Positions 45,580 to 58,079 of a stretch of DNA of 64,000 nt are shown piece by piece. The notes beneath the pieces are model-generated. The model was not told where the DNA came from. It did no database searches and saw only the letters and a program-made list of their open reading frames with translations. The DNA lies in assembly GCA_946699065.1 (NCBI GenBank), contig CAMPDV010001554.1, forward strand, positions 1 to 64,000, written 5' to 3'. The first letter of the stretch is position 1. Each line of letters begins with the position of its first letter. This stretch comes from Loxodes magnus (lineage: Eukaryota > Ciliophora > Karyorelictea > Loxodida > Loxodidae). The translations under genes and the position numbers were made by a program.

Positions 45580-48500
45580 TCATTTTTCTTTAATTAGTTC
45601 TTCTTTCTATTCATCTTTAGCTTCTTCCTTTTTTGCTTTCTCCATTTCTAGAATCTCAAGTCTCCTTGTCATTAGCTTCTTATGAAATATTTTGATCTAT
45701 AAGTCTAAATACTCCAATTTAGACCTTGAAAATGAGTTTAGATATTCTTGATCGTATAGTATAAGGCGCCTTAAGTCATAATTTCCGATTTTTTCCGATA
45801 ATCAATTCATTATATTAGAATAGTACACACATTTAAAGATATGCTCGAAAGTTTCATACTCTCCACACATACAATAGGGATTATCAATGGGGTAATGACG
45901 ATCTTAAAGATCCTTACGGAAATTATAAGTTTAGGTTCTAAGTTTATATATACTGATAATTTCTCGTCTATACTATTTGTTTAATTTAGTATAAGTAATT
46001 TGTGGAAATTGTTAAAGATTACCAAATTATTCAGTATATACTTTAGCTGTTTTCATTCTCATAAATTTTTTAGTAGCTACTTTGTAGAAATATTGTTGTA
46101 TTTTTTCTCTTACATGTTTAGTAAAAATTTTAAGATTGGTATTATTCTATTAATTCTGCAAATCGATATTATAAAGGTCTGATAATTGCTACACTTAATC
46201 GTAGTATTGAAATCCTTTTTTCCATATATTAATGAAAAGAGAGCCTATTGCTGATCTTGGAAAATCAATACTTTCTTATTTAATTTTATGGTAGAATCTG
46301 AAGAATTTTATAGCCATAATGTGCTTAAATGGTAATCAATTAAGGTCTATATAACATGATTCATTAAATGTTGAAGTTGCTACTTAAAAAGCTTTTCTTG
46401 AAATTAATCTCATGCTTGATTCTATTCTGTTCAGAACTCCAGTTACTCCTTTTTGAATACTTCATGGTACTAAGTCTCCTCCATATTCTGCTTTAGGTAA
46501 TGTAAAAAGTCTACATAAAGTTTTAAAATATCAAGGAGTTACATTCTTATATCTCATCAGTTAAAAAACAGCTTTCTTCATTGAAGCTATATATTTGAAT
46601 GCAGCTTCTTTGCAATGGGGATTTAAGTTCTTCTTCTAATGTAGAATAACTCCTAAATATGTTACTTGTTCTTTTTAAGCAATTGGTTAATTTCCTAATT
46701 ATAAATTTAAAATTTATTATTTCTGATTCTTCTTTAGAAATTAGATGCATTCGGATTTGGTAACATTGATCTTTAAATGTGTTCATGCAAAAACTTTATT
46801 TGCTTCATTTATTAAATTCTACATCTACTTTGCAGATTTGGAAAGAAGAATAAGATCATCTGCCCATCCTCTACAAGCGAAGCTAATACTTGAATCCTGG
46901 CATTTAAATCCCAATTAGTTACTTTTACTTTCCAGATATCTAATTACTATGTCATAATATAATAATACTAAAACTGGTCCATGAGAACTTCCTTACATAA
47001 CTCCATTGTTGAATTATAAAGTTCTGGTGCTCTTACCATCTATAATAAATGAAGAATTTAGGTTTTTATAAAACGATTCTAAGGCTATTATTATTCCAAG
47101 TGGTAGTTTAACTCTCTTAAGATAATCAAACAAGAGTCTTCTTTCTATTGAGTTAAACATTTTTTCAACGTCTATCAGTGTTGCTATCAATTTAGTCTTA
47201 CCTTTAGCACATTTCCGATAGTTATCAATTATTTGTTATATTATTCAAATTTATTAAGTTGTTTATCTGTTTTTCATAAATCCCATTTATGAAGGATGAA
47301 TCAAATTTCTCTAATAAATCAGATTGTATAGTATTTTTGTTAAAGCTTTATCATATAGTTTTAGAATAGTATTAATAAGAGAAATAGGTCGTCAGTTTTT
47401 CCAATCATCTTTATTTCCTTTTTTAAATATTGGAATTATCACCGATATATTTAATTCCTAAGGGATTCTTCCAAGTCTTAGCATATTATTCAGAAAAGAA
47501 TGAAGAATTATTAATAAATATTATCCACCATATTTCAGAAGTTCGCCTTTTATTCCATCTGGACCAGCTGCTTTTCCATTCGGAATTTCTTTTATAATTT
47601 CTTATATTTCTTTTATGGTAAAAAGATCAAATCCTTACAAATACGAGAGTGGATAATCTTTAATTTCTTAAATATTATCGTATATTTTATCTATCTTTTA
47701 ATTACTAAGATTTATCTATTCTTGAGTTAGATTAGAATGCTTGTTAAAAACACAATTTTCCCATGATTCAATGAATTTATTTTTGATTTCTTAATTAAAG
47801 TTCATAGTATTTCTCTTCAAAGGATTTAGAATTTTCTTAGCTTGTGAAAAAATTTCCTTAGAATCTCCATTAAGAAGTAGAAATTTCTTTTTTGCTTTGT
47901 TTTTTTTTAATTTTCATAGATTATACTTGAAGTCTTTCCAAAGTCGTTTTGCTTCCTCGTGAAGATTAGTTACTTGCTAGTTTATTCTTCCAAATTTTAC
48001 GTGAGCTTCCTTATATTCTGAGTTAGCTCTTTTTGCCTCTATATATTTCTTTGTGAGAGCTCGAGGAAGTTTGTTATAATTTGAATCTGGAATAAACGAA
48101 CCTAATGTTTGATCAGCATTGTCTTAAATATTACTTTTGATGCATTCATATTAATCTTCAAGATTATCTTAATCTATTTAAAAGAATTCTAGATAAGTTT
48201 GTAGGAAAGATTCTTAATATTTTTACCTATCTATTGCATCTTATAACCTATTTATTTTATATTTTCTCTGACTTATCTTTTCCCAATATACTATAGAATT
48301 ATTGATAAAGTCGACAGTGATTGGAATATGATCAGAAAATAAACTATTATTATGAGCAGTGAAATTTGCAAACTAGTTAACGTTCAAATGGTTGTTTATA
48401 ATGATATAATCATTACAATACGTTTTTCCTGTTCCTTTGTGAATACATGTATTAATGTTGCTATCATTCACTATCTCAAGATCGTTTTATAGTAAGAATT

Positions 48501-48969
48501 CTTATAGTCTAATGTTATTATCATAAGCATTTTCAGGATTATCACCGAAGCCTTATAAAAGAGCATTGAAATCTCCCATTAGTATATGTGGATTATCATT
48601 ATATAAATTCAGAAATGTATTTAGTTGTTCATAAGCTAAATCTTTAACATCTTAACTTTTTCCATTATCAGACATGTAACAAGACGTGATTAAAATATTA
48701 TCCAGTTTAATTGTTATGAATCTATTTATTTCTTTTTCAACTTATATATGTATTTCTGTACTATTAAATTCTTCTCCTACAATTAAGCATACACCTCCTC
48801 CTTTTCCTGAGTTCTTAAAATATGTTTTAAATCCATTTATCAATATTGGAGGAAAGTCATCTTTTTATCAGGTTTCGTTTATTGATAAAATATCTATACT
48901 GTTATCTCTGATAAATTCTTCAATATTCAAGCCCTTGCTCGCTATTCCATTAATATTTATATGTCCCAT
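45580..48969 (-). CDS. LINE ORF2: APE-type endonuclease, reverse transcriptase, C-terminal zinc knuckle; appears intact
   Basis: 1129 codons from ATG 48969 (MGHININGIASK) to tandem TGA TGA at 45582-45577. Endonuclease: ILSINETW (E32), MGDFNA (132-136), SDHIPITVDF. Reverse transcriptase: GKAAGPDG (G469), NWRPISLINTILKLYDKALT, IDVEKMFNSIERRLLF (catalytic D600), MQGSSHGPVLVLLYYD, GWADDLILLS (D704, D705), VTYLGVIL. C-terminal knuckle C1033-x-C1035-x7-H1043-x3-C1047 in the motif CMCGEYETFEHIFKC. TGA encodes conserved Trp in INETW and NWRP. The start was chosen because KIKxGHxN opens the endonuclease in both LINEs. It nicks chromosomal DNA and reverse transcribes its RNA there. No frame break was found, so it may be active. 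Confidence 0.88.
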
Positions 48970-48974
48970 CTTTA

Positions 48975-50247
48975 TTTTTTAAATCTTAAGTAATTGTGAC
49001 ATATCTACCTTATATATTGTACATTTCGTACTATGGACGTCTTCAAGTTTCGGATTTAATAAACTTTTAAAGTTATAAACTAATCAGATTGAAATAACAT
49101 ATTATTTAATCGCACTACATATTTTGGGTACTTTAAATGAATTTTAAGTTGAGTTAGTGATATTAATGCTATAGTAAAACAAAATCTTTATTACTATTAA
49201 TTACTGAATTCTTTTGTATGTTAGATTTAATTCTAAAATAGTTCTTTATACATTTGAATTTCCTTATTTTTTAATAGAATTTAATTTTGAAAAGCTATAT
49301 TTATTTCATAGTTTTATTATCTTTACTTATCTAATTCGATTTTAAAAGTTAAAATTTCCATTTAAGCTTTCTATTCTTATTCTATAAATTACTTATTTTA
49401 GTTTTATAATTTTTAATATTAAGAATATAACTCTTGGAGTTAAATTTCGTTTATTATTTTTTATTAGGTAATTTGTTGAAATAAATATTAGTTCTATTCT
49501 AATATAGTCTATTGATATCCTTGCTAAATTTTATTTAGAAAGTTATCTATTTCAATTTAAGTAAAATTTCTAATTTTATTAAAGTTTTGGCATATTGTGA
49601 TATTGCTATATATCAGATTTGATTGACGAAAAATAGTTCTATAATAGTTTATATTTCTAATAAATTTTATTTATATAATTTTTATAATATATTTTGGATA
49701 TTTCTTAGTTACTTATCAATGTTTCAATATCTCGTTCATATTTTGCTTTTATATTAATTAGCATTTCATTTAATTATTGGTTCTTATCTATAAGTCTTTA
49801 TATATTATGTTTAAGTTCTTTTATTTCTAAGGTAAATAAGTTCTCATTAGACTAATTAATTATTTGATTTTATATTACATTTCTTAAATCAGCAGTTTAA
49901 TTTTAAGGTTGTTTGCTCTGAAGATAAGGTAAATAATGATTATTTGAATTATCAGGATTAGTAATATTATTTTATTTCTGATTAATTTCGTTATTTGAAA
50001 TTTAATAGAATTGATAATTAGTATTATTCAAAAATGAATCTTAAGTTTATGTTATTTTTGACTAACATAAAAGGATATCTTTATTTGAATTTTAATTAGG
50101 ATTTGAAGGTATATCTTTTGAATTCTAACCATCTAAGATAATATCTTATTTTTGGAAAGATTTCTTAGGTAATTGTTTCGTATCTTTCGCGGTATTATTT
50201 TAGGCGGTTAATCTGTTCATCTATTTATAGGTTGATTTCACTTTCAT
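48975..50247 (-). CDS. LINE ORF1-like coiled-coil region
   Basis: From the ATG at 50247 (MKVKSTYKQMNRLTAQ) the product is Asn/Gln/Ser-rich, then coiled-coil (LFTLEIKELKHNIQRLIDK, NQQLNEMLINIKAKYERDIE). Near 49.65 kb the best reading shifts frame to NFLNKIQQGYQQTILEQN, ELYSQYQKLQNQNKQFIEQ and LTFKIELDKQRQQNYEIN, again coiled coil, and appears to overlap the start of ORF2. A single-strand nucleic-acid-binding ORF1 role is expected from other LINEs but no RRM or CCHC motif was seen. Whether the shift is a mutation, an intron or a programmed event cannot be told. Confidence 0.5.
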
Positions 50248-50499
50248 AATAAGCTACAATTAATATCCGTGTTGAAGAGAGTTCCTAAGTAGTTTTAATG
50301 GAACGCATAAGAATTTGTTTTAAGGTTTTTGACTAAAATTTCTAAGTAGTTGTCTTAATAAATTCATTATTAGGTTTACTTATTTAATTTGTAATTACTA
50401 CAAATCTTTTGTTTGGAGATTTTAATGCACCTACCTGTGCTTTACATATGAATTTGCAGCTTCTTTGAAATTAATTAAAGAAGAGTCACAATTAAAAAC

Positions 50500-50825
50500 A
50501 CGTCTAACTATTTTTAATTTACTTAAAATTAAATATAAGTCTAACTATTTTTAATTTACTTAAAATTAAATTTAAGTCTAACTATTTTTAATTTACTTAA
50601 ATTTAAGTCTAACTATTTTTAATTTACTTAAAATTAAGTCTAACTATTTTTAATTTACTTAAAATTAAGTCTAACTATTTTTAATTTACTTAAAATTAAG
50701 TCTAACTATTTTTAATTTACTTAAAATTAAGTCTAACTATTTTTAATTTACTTAAAATTAAGTCTAACTATTTTTAATTTACTTAAATTTAAGTCTAACT
50801 ATTTTTAATTTACTTAAAATTAAAT
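50500..50825. repeat. 31-bp tandem repeat array, about ten units
   Basis: The unit 'gtctaactatttttaattta' plus 'cttaaaattaa' repeats with starts such as 50638, 50669 and 50700 (31-bp period). The first units differ slightly in length. It sits directly upstream of the LINE 5' end and could be a LINE 5' promoter array or a simple satellite. Confidence 0.9.
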
Positions 50826-50829
50826 TTTT

Positions 50830-53130
50830 TTTTTTTAATATTCATGTTTTTTTTTGCATTTGCAATAGGTCCTAGATAAATTTATTTCGTATTTTATTAT
50901 CATTTATTACATTTTATATCATATTAATTTTATAATTCTTCAACTTGTACTTTTTTATCTCATATACGTTTTTTAAAATATTAATTTATTACTTTTCTTT
51001 TTTAAGTCTTTTTATTTTTATTCACTTTTTTCTTTTAGTTGTATAGTTATTTTTTCATTCAAGATTTTTTTTTTCTTCAATTTTTGAAAGAAACAATGGT
51101 TACTGTTAAGAAAAAAGTTTACTTTCTCATTATTTTTCAAATAATCTAAATCATTAGACGATATTAGCTTTATCTATTATTAAAACATTATATTTTCTTT
51201 AAAAGACACCTTATTGATTGATATTTTAAGTTAATCTTTTGTTGATTTAATTAAAACATTTCAATTATGTTATTATTTTATAAAAAATTTCTATTTAAAA
51301 TTTTTATTTTATTTTATTTTTTAATTTCTATACAAAATTAAAAAAAAAAAATTTCTAAAATAGGAAACTATCATCTCTTATATTTATATATAAATTCTTC
51401 TATTTTGTATATTTATAATTTAATATTTCAAGAAGCATTTACAAATTATAGTGCATGCTTATATCACGAAGTTGAAAGAACATTTTTGTTTTTATTTTAA
51501 GTTATATAAGAAAAAGACTTGATAATTTTTTTAAAAATTTATTAAAGACATATAAAGTTCTAAAACTAGATTAAGCTATTAAGGAAACAACTTAATTGAT
51601 ATTATTTATACTTTGGAAAATAAAAAATAAAACTAAAAGCTTAAAGATATATTCTTGATTATTATAATTTAACTAATGTTCTAGATAAAACAAAAGAATT
51701 TTTCAAATATAATTTAATTAAAGATACTTACTTTTTGATTATAGCAATAAAAATTCATTTTCTTTAGAGTTTTAAATAGAGTATACCTGCATCCCTAAGT
51801 TAAACTTTAGCAATAACTATTATTTATAATAATTAAAATAATTAAGGATTATATAATTTTTTAATTCAGAAGAAGTTTAAGCATCATAAAATAAGGTTGA
51901 AAGTCAGCTATATGAAGTTGTTTTAATATTCTAATTATTCTGTTAACTTAATCATAATTATATCTAAAAAGCAATAAGAGAATTATAATTCTAAAGAAAT
52001 AATAGAGCTATATTAATCTATTAAGAAAGCTAAATTTAAAATCGTAAGAGTTACTTTAAAAGATAACAACTAAAAGTTATTTTGCTAAATTCTTATTTTT
52101 ATCTAAGTAAAAATAAATAAATTAACCATTTATCCTAAAATAATTTTTACTAATGCCTCTTATGAAATATATCTTCGCTTTACAATTATTTCAATTTTAA
52201 GTATTCTATAAATAAAAATAGAATACTTGGCAAACCATATATGAATTTAATTGAATAAAAGTATTTTAATTAATTAAAATTATGAATTCTAGATATTAAA
52301 GAATAATTCAAACTTCATAAATTATTAAATAAAAAACTAAATTTTAGTAGTAAAATTTAAAATTGCTTCTATAAAGATAAATATAAAAAAGCAAGTTAAA
52401 TATGCTTTAATTTTAAAATTTATGAATTTTAGAATGAATCTAGTGATTTAAATAGCATTACTGAAAGAAAATGCAATCAGCTCACGTTTTTATATTTCTC
52501 TTACGTAAATTTTATAATTTACTTTAATTATTCAATAAATTCCTTAATCATTTATTTAATGAAAAAAAATTTAGTATAGTTTGAATATTTAGTTTTATAA
52601 TTAATCTAAGAATCCTTATTTTATGAAATTTTTCAAACTCTAAATTATTTTATAAAGTTTTTAACTTATTTCGTAATCAATTTAAAATACATTTGTATTT
52701 ATATATTTTAACGAATTTAACTATTAAAAATTAAAAAATTATTAATAATGCATAACTATAATGTATTTTAAATAGATAGAATATCCATTTAAATTAAAAT
52801 AATATACTCTTAAAGAGAAATAGTTTGAATGCTTTATAGATAATAATTTTATTTTTAATTATCTAGTAATTTTAGAAATAATAGCATTATTTAATTATTA
52901 AACTTATTTTTCTTCATTTATTTAATACTACTATTATAACTAAAAATATTCTTTCTATAGAAGATCCATAATCTAAGTATTTAAGTTAAGTTAATTAATC
53001 ATAAAGTTTCATTTTATGTTCTTAATAAATAATAGAGGTTTTGCTTAAATGATGATACTATTTTATGTAAGTTATTACTTATGCTTGGTAGCTTATTTAA
53101 TTATTATCATTTTAATACTCTATTTTTTTA
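50830..53130. other. No gene recognised; T-rich start, then AT-rich
   Basis: The first 500 bases are T-rich on the plus strand. No motif-supported reading in the rest. Confidence 0.45.
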
Positions 53131-53138
53131 TTAAAAGT

Positions 53139-53204
53139 GACAGCGGTGGGATTTTAACCCACGCCCCAAAAGACTAGCGCCTTAGACCACTCGGTCACAC
53201 TGTC
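53139..53204 (-). tRNA. tRNA-Leu-like sequence lacking the anticodon arm; probable pseudogene
   Basis: The minus strand has a 7-bp acceptor pairing (GACAGTG with CGCTGTC, one G-U), a Leu-type A-box region TGACCGAGTGGTCTAAGGCGCT, and a variable/T-arm region GGGGCGTGGGTTAAAATCCCAC. In a normal tRNA-Leu about 13 bases of anticodon stem and loop stand between GCGCT and AGTC; here they are missing (66 nt in total). The T-loop is TTAAAAT rather than TTCGAAT, which weakens the B box. Confidence 0.6.
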
Positions 53205-53209
53205 TGTTA

Positions 53210-56200
53210 TTAATAGGATATTAGTTTCTTTAAATATTCTAACTTTGAAACTAATTAATTATATACAAGGTTACTTATATTTTGTTATTATTATAATAAG
53301 CATTCATTTCTTTCTTAAAAACTTAAACCTTTATGCTTATCAAGTTAGTAAATAAATAGTTTAATTAAATAAAATTTTTAATTGATAGCACTTAAATCTA
53401 AAAGCTATTTTACTCTAAAAAGTTTGAGCATCCTTATATTTTAATTCTTCTTTGAAATTAAGCGAATAACCTTAATTAGTTTTTTAAATGCTAATATAAT
53501 AATATTGCTAATTTAATAATTATTAAGTTTCTTATTCTATTAGAGTATATATCATTAAGCTGCTAAATAGATATTTTAATAGTTAAATTATTATATAGAA
53601 GCTACTTCAACTGCTTATTTTTAACGATTCTTATGAACTAAATTTCAAATTTATTTAATCTTATTAAAGTATTCTATTCATTAATTAAAAATCACTTTAA
53701 TTTAAAAAGAAAGCCTGTTTCTCTAATTTAAGCAGATACTTCCCTAAAATGAAGTTCTAAATATAAGTGTATTAATTAATATATTAAATTTGTTTAATGT
53801 TTAAGTTATATATATAGATATCTAAATCTTAAGCTTATTAAATTAATTACTAACTTATTAATAATTATTTAGAGCATATTTTATTTTAATAGCGCACTAT
53901 TTCTTAAAATTATAAAATAAATAGACTCTTAAATAAAAATTTCCTTTTACTTTTAGTTTTTACAGTTTGATAGATTAAGTTTTTTTATAGTAGAATAAAT
54001 ATAATAAAAGCTTAGAAAGAATTAAAATATTAGATATAATATAATATAATATTAATCTATTAATTATTGAGTTAGGAGATTTATAGCTTTATTATTATAT
54101 TTTATTTAAAATAAACAATTATGCAATTATTATATCTACTAATAAACATCTAACTAACAAAATTACATTTAACTATTATTTCAGCTAAAACTTTAATAGA
54201 CTTATAAAAAGCAAGATTATTTAACTTTTTACTAGAACTAATTATTTTAAAATCTTATAACTATATTATATTCTAACTGTAATAAATCAAATAGTTAATA
54301 TGATATTTAATAACTTTACATCTAATTAAATGTTAATTTAATAAAGGATAGCTAAATTAAATTATATAATCTTAGTTGTATTGTAAATTAAAAATAATAA
54401 TTATACATTTCTATTCGTTAACTTTATGAGATAAATATCTCTTTCATTTACAAATTATTAGACAATGCTTGCTAGTTATATTTAAGATTTTATTAATTTA
54501 AATTTTATCTATAATTAAAGATATTTCTTAGTTTTATCTAATTTTAGTTTAAAAGTCTATCAAAGTTATCAATATACCTTATAATGATAATTCTATTGAT
54601 TAAGGTTTAGAAATAAATTTATTTAATTAAGCATATCATTTATAAATTCTATTTTTTGTAAGAGAGTTATAAATAGATAAAGAGCTTTATCTTATTAGAA
54701 AAAGTTTATATTAAAAAAGAGATAACCACTAAATCATTATATCTATACTAGATGTTTATTATAAATTGTTTTTATTTAAAAATAAATATATTTTTACATT
54801 TTAAGCTATATAAAATAGATTATGCAATTTTATAGCTTCTTTTTATTAAGAAAAAGTGATTTTTATTCTTAAAGTAAAAATGCTATTATGAAAGATATAA
54901 TTTCAACTTATCTGAAACATTTCATTAATTTTATTTAAAATTTTAACTTTAATCTTTTCAATGAAAAATCAGATACCTTACATTCAGGAAATACTTTAAT
55001 TTAATAATCTTTATAAATTATTCATAAAATATCTATTATAAGATTCATTAATATTTATTTCAACTAATTTGATAATGCTTTATCTTTTATTTAAGTTAAA
55101 TCTAAATTATAAAATTTAAATTAAATTATTTTAAAATATGATTTAATTAAATATTCTGGTTATTGGCATATCATTACTAATATTTTAAATAATTAAAATA
55201 TTAGTAAAAATTAAGTCTAATTATATTTGTGTTTCATGTAAATAAATTTATAATTCATTTCTTTAATCTATTAGTTAATATTACCTAATAATTTATTATC
55301 TAAAATCTTTATAAACCTATTTATTTGTACCATCTATTAAATGCTTATTTCTTCTTCTAATATATTATGATTCTCATTAAAATTAAAGTTAAAATAAATA
55401 TATTGCGAACATAACTATTAAATGATTAATAAATCTTTTTGTTGTCATTTTTTAAATAAATGATTTAACTTTTAGATATAGTTTAAAGAAAACTAAGCGT
55501 TCTTAAAATTAAAGTGAATAAAGTGAATAAAGTGAGGAGAATAAAAAATTATAATATTAAATAGTAATTTAAAAATGTATATTTATTCTAAGAATTTGGG
55601 GATGAAATGGTTCTGTTCACTTATAGAATACCTCTAAAAAATAGTTAACTTTATATATATCTTTTATTTACCAAATATTTGGAAAGATTGTTGTCTTATC
55701 TACATAGTTTTGAATTTGAATAAAATTAAAAAAAGCACTAATTTCTAATTTATTTAAATCTAGATTAGATTCTGCTTTAGGTATTAAATATTTGCAAATA
55801 GATTATTAATATCTTCTAATTAAAAATGCTTCAAAGTTATTTGCAAAGAAATGATGAATCAAAATATTAATTAAAGAGATGTTTAAAGTTTAAAATGATA
55901 TATGCTTAGAATTAAATATAATTTAGTAAAAGACCTAATGAAGTAGACACTAATATATAATAATTCATAACTCTAGCTTTAGTTGATTGATTATTTTATA
56001 TTTTATAAAATATAATAATTTCTTAATCTTCTTAGTTAATTTATAATAAATCTTAAAGCTTGCTTATTCCTATTGCTATAATTTATTAATTTAAATCTTT
56101 TAAGTTATTATTCTGCTTTATAAATTCTAATATAATGCATAATTAAATATGTTTTTTGTCTATTTAAGGCTAAAAGGATAAAATATAAGAGTCATTAAGA

Positions 56201-57300
56201 ATTAAGTTTAGCTATTTTCTAATTTTTATCTAAATAGGATGATCCTAATTGTATTATATCTTGGTATTTTTAATTTCCCTCTTTTAAACTTAAAATTCTT
56301 AAATAAATGTAAAGAGTAGATTTTCTTAATGAGATACATACTTAAAAGAATTGAATTACATTCTAAATAAAAATGAAGCAATTAAGTAAATAAATTCTAA
56401 ATAGGTAGTAGTTTCTAAAGGTTAGATAATATTAGATAACTCTATGAATTATAGGTAACTATAAGTAGCATTGTATATAATAACTAATAATATCTAAATA
56501 GTTTAGATATCTACTTTATATAATAATAGAATTAGCTTTAGAAGTAAATTAGATAAATGTATATAATATTAAGAATTTAATATAAATGCAAGTATATTCA
56601 ATAAACCATTTCATTATTCTCTTTATTAGAAATCTTTAAAACTTAACTTATAACTATTTACTATCTTATAAGCACAAGCTCTTAGATTCTAATATCAATG
56701 TAAGTACTAATTTAAGAAATTAGCTAGACACTATTAAATTAGTAGTTATAATATTAAATTAATGTTAAGCTTTATTTTTATTATCTATTTCCAAAGCTAG
56801 TTATATTATTAATATTATACTATTTATTACTTAAATCTAATTATATTCAACAATAAATTAAATACTACTATCTTTCTTAGGAATTAAAGATAGTAACTAA
56901 AGAAGCTTAGTTAATTATACCAAAATGCCATACTAGCAATATTAAAACAAATCCTACTTACTTTTGCATAATTTCCTTAATTAAAATATAAAGATATTAT
57001 ACTAGGAATAATTAAGGCTAATACTTTTATACTATTAGTTTAATCATAAGAGATATAGCTTATTAAAATGAAGGCTACTAGCATAATTATTATTAAGTTA
57101 AGGTTATTTTGACTATAATATATAAATTAAATATATCAAATGAATAATTATTTTACAAATAAACCATAGAGTACAAATGCTTAAGATATATAAACATTTA
57201 GCAAATCTTTAAATTTAAATTATATTCCTTAAGCAATATTTAATTATTAACTTAGGCTTTTTATTTAATTTGTACTTAAAAGATAGGATTTAATTAAAGC
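53210..57300. other. No gene recognised
   Basis: Four kilobases of AT-rich sequence made of short recurring words (ttaatta, tataat, aagctt-like). No motif-supported reading in either strand. Confidence 0.5.
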
Positions 57301-57309
57301 AAATTAAGT

Positions 57310-58075
57310 TCATTGCCTAATTTCTACCTAAAAGAAAATTGAACATGTTAAAGGATCTTTAACTAAAGCCTATGTAATTATCGTCATATTTCTGTCTAAA
57401 TGAATATAATGTCTGAAAAATCCTTCCGTACTTACTTTTATCAAGCCTGCTTCTGGGTAACCTATGAACTTATTATTATAAGAATTTTTATCGAAAGGTT
57501 TATACCAACTCTAAGAGTAAACTGAAACTTAATCTGCACAGAAACTTATTTCTTAAACTAAGTACGAATTCCCTTTTCCTGTAGAAAGTTACGCTTTTAA
57601 AATGTAGTTTTTTCGATAAATCAGTTATCAGTTCTTAATCCAGCTAGAACTGAAACTTTAGGACCTCCTCCTGAACCCTAACTATCAAAAATAAATCCTG
57701 AAAAAGCACCAATCATAACTGATTTTTTGGTGATATATCCTGCATCATATGAGCCTCCATCAATCGAAAACGCTGCATATGGTCTATCATTGCTGTCTAA
57801 AGTCAATGTTAAACCTCTATAATCAGCTGGGCTTGAATCTAAGAAAGTTTTGTACAGTTCAACTTCTTAACTATCTACTTTCCTAATTCAGCAATCTTAA
57901 TTATTAGAACTAATTTATGAATACCCTACTTCATAAACATTTCCATTTGTATCTCTCATAGATTTGTACTAAGTCTTTCTTGAGTATAGCTTTACTTTTC
58001 CATAAAGAACTTATCTATTCTGTGACTTTGAGAAAACGCTATAATAGTCAATATCAGTAAGAAGGAAATTTTCAT
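57310..58075 (-). CDS. Hypothetical secreted protein, two very short introns inferred
   Basis: The ATG at 58075 opens a signal peptide (MKISFLLILTIIAFSQ). Removing 17 nt at 58026-58010 (GTCACA...ATAAG) and 14 nt at 57592-57579 (GTAACTTTCTACAG) joins three frames into one 244-residue product ending at TGA 57312-57310; the lengths agree exactly with frame restoration. Readable blocks: ILYGKVKLYSRKTQYKSM, DYRGLTLTLDSNDRPYAAF, SIDGGSYDAGYITKKSVM, IGAFSGFIFDSQGSGGGP, KVSVLAGLRTDNWFIEK and FIGYPEAGLIKVSTEGFF. The pattern suggests an all-beta extracellular domain, possibly lectin-like, but I do not recognise a family. The first intron's GTCACA donor is unusual, so that splice is uncertain. Confidence 0.6.
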
Positions 58076-58079
58076 TTAT

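Larger units (their letters stand above)
45427..50460 (-). mobile_element. LINE, minus strand, near full length
   Basis: Reading the minus strand: 5' leader from about 50460, a Gln/Asn-rich ORF1-like region from 50247, an endonuclease/RT ORF 48969-45580, a 3' untranslated part (45477-45579) and a pentanucleotide tail. The 31-bp tandem array lies just outside the 5' end. Target-site duplications were not identified. The intact second ORF suggests recent activity. Confidence 0.85.

Noticed and set aside
46547-46786. Minus-strand 79-codon ORF bounded by standard stops
   Set aside because: It is out of frame with LINE ORF2, whose RT motifs are continuous through this stretch with TAA/TAG as Gln.
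49000-50247. One continuous ORF1-ORF2 polyprotein (both ATGs are in the same frame)
   Set aside because: The best coiled-coil reading between them lies in a different frame, so the shared phase is probably coincidence.
50500-50825. 31-bp array considered as a CRISPR
   Set aside because: Units are contiguous with no spacers and the organism is a eukaryote.
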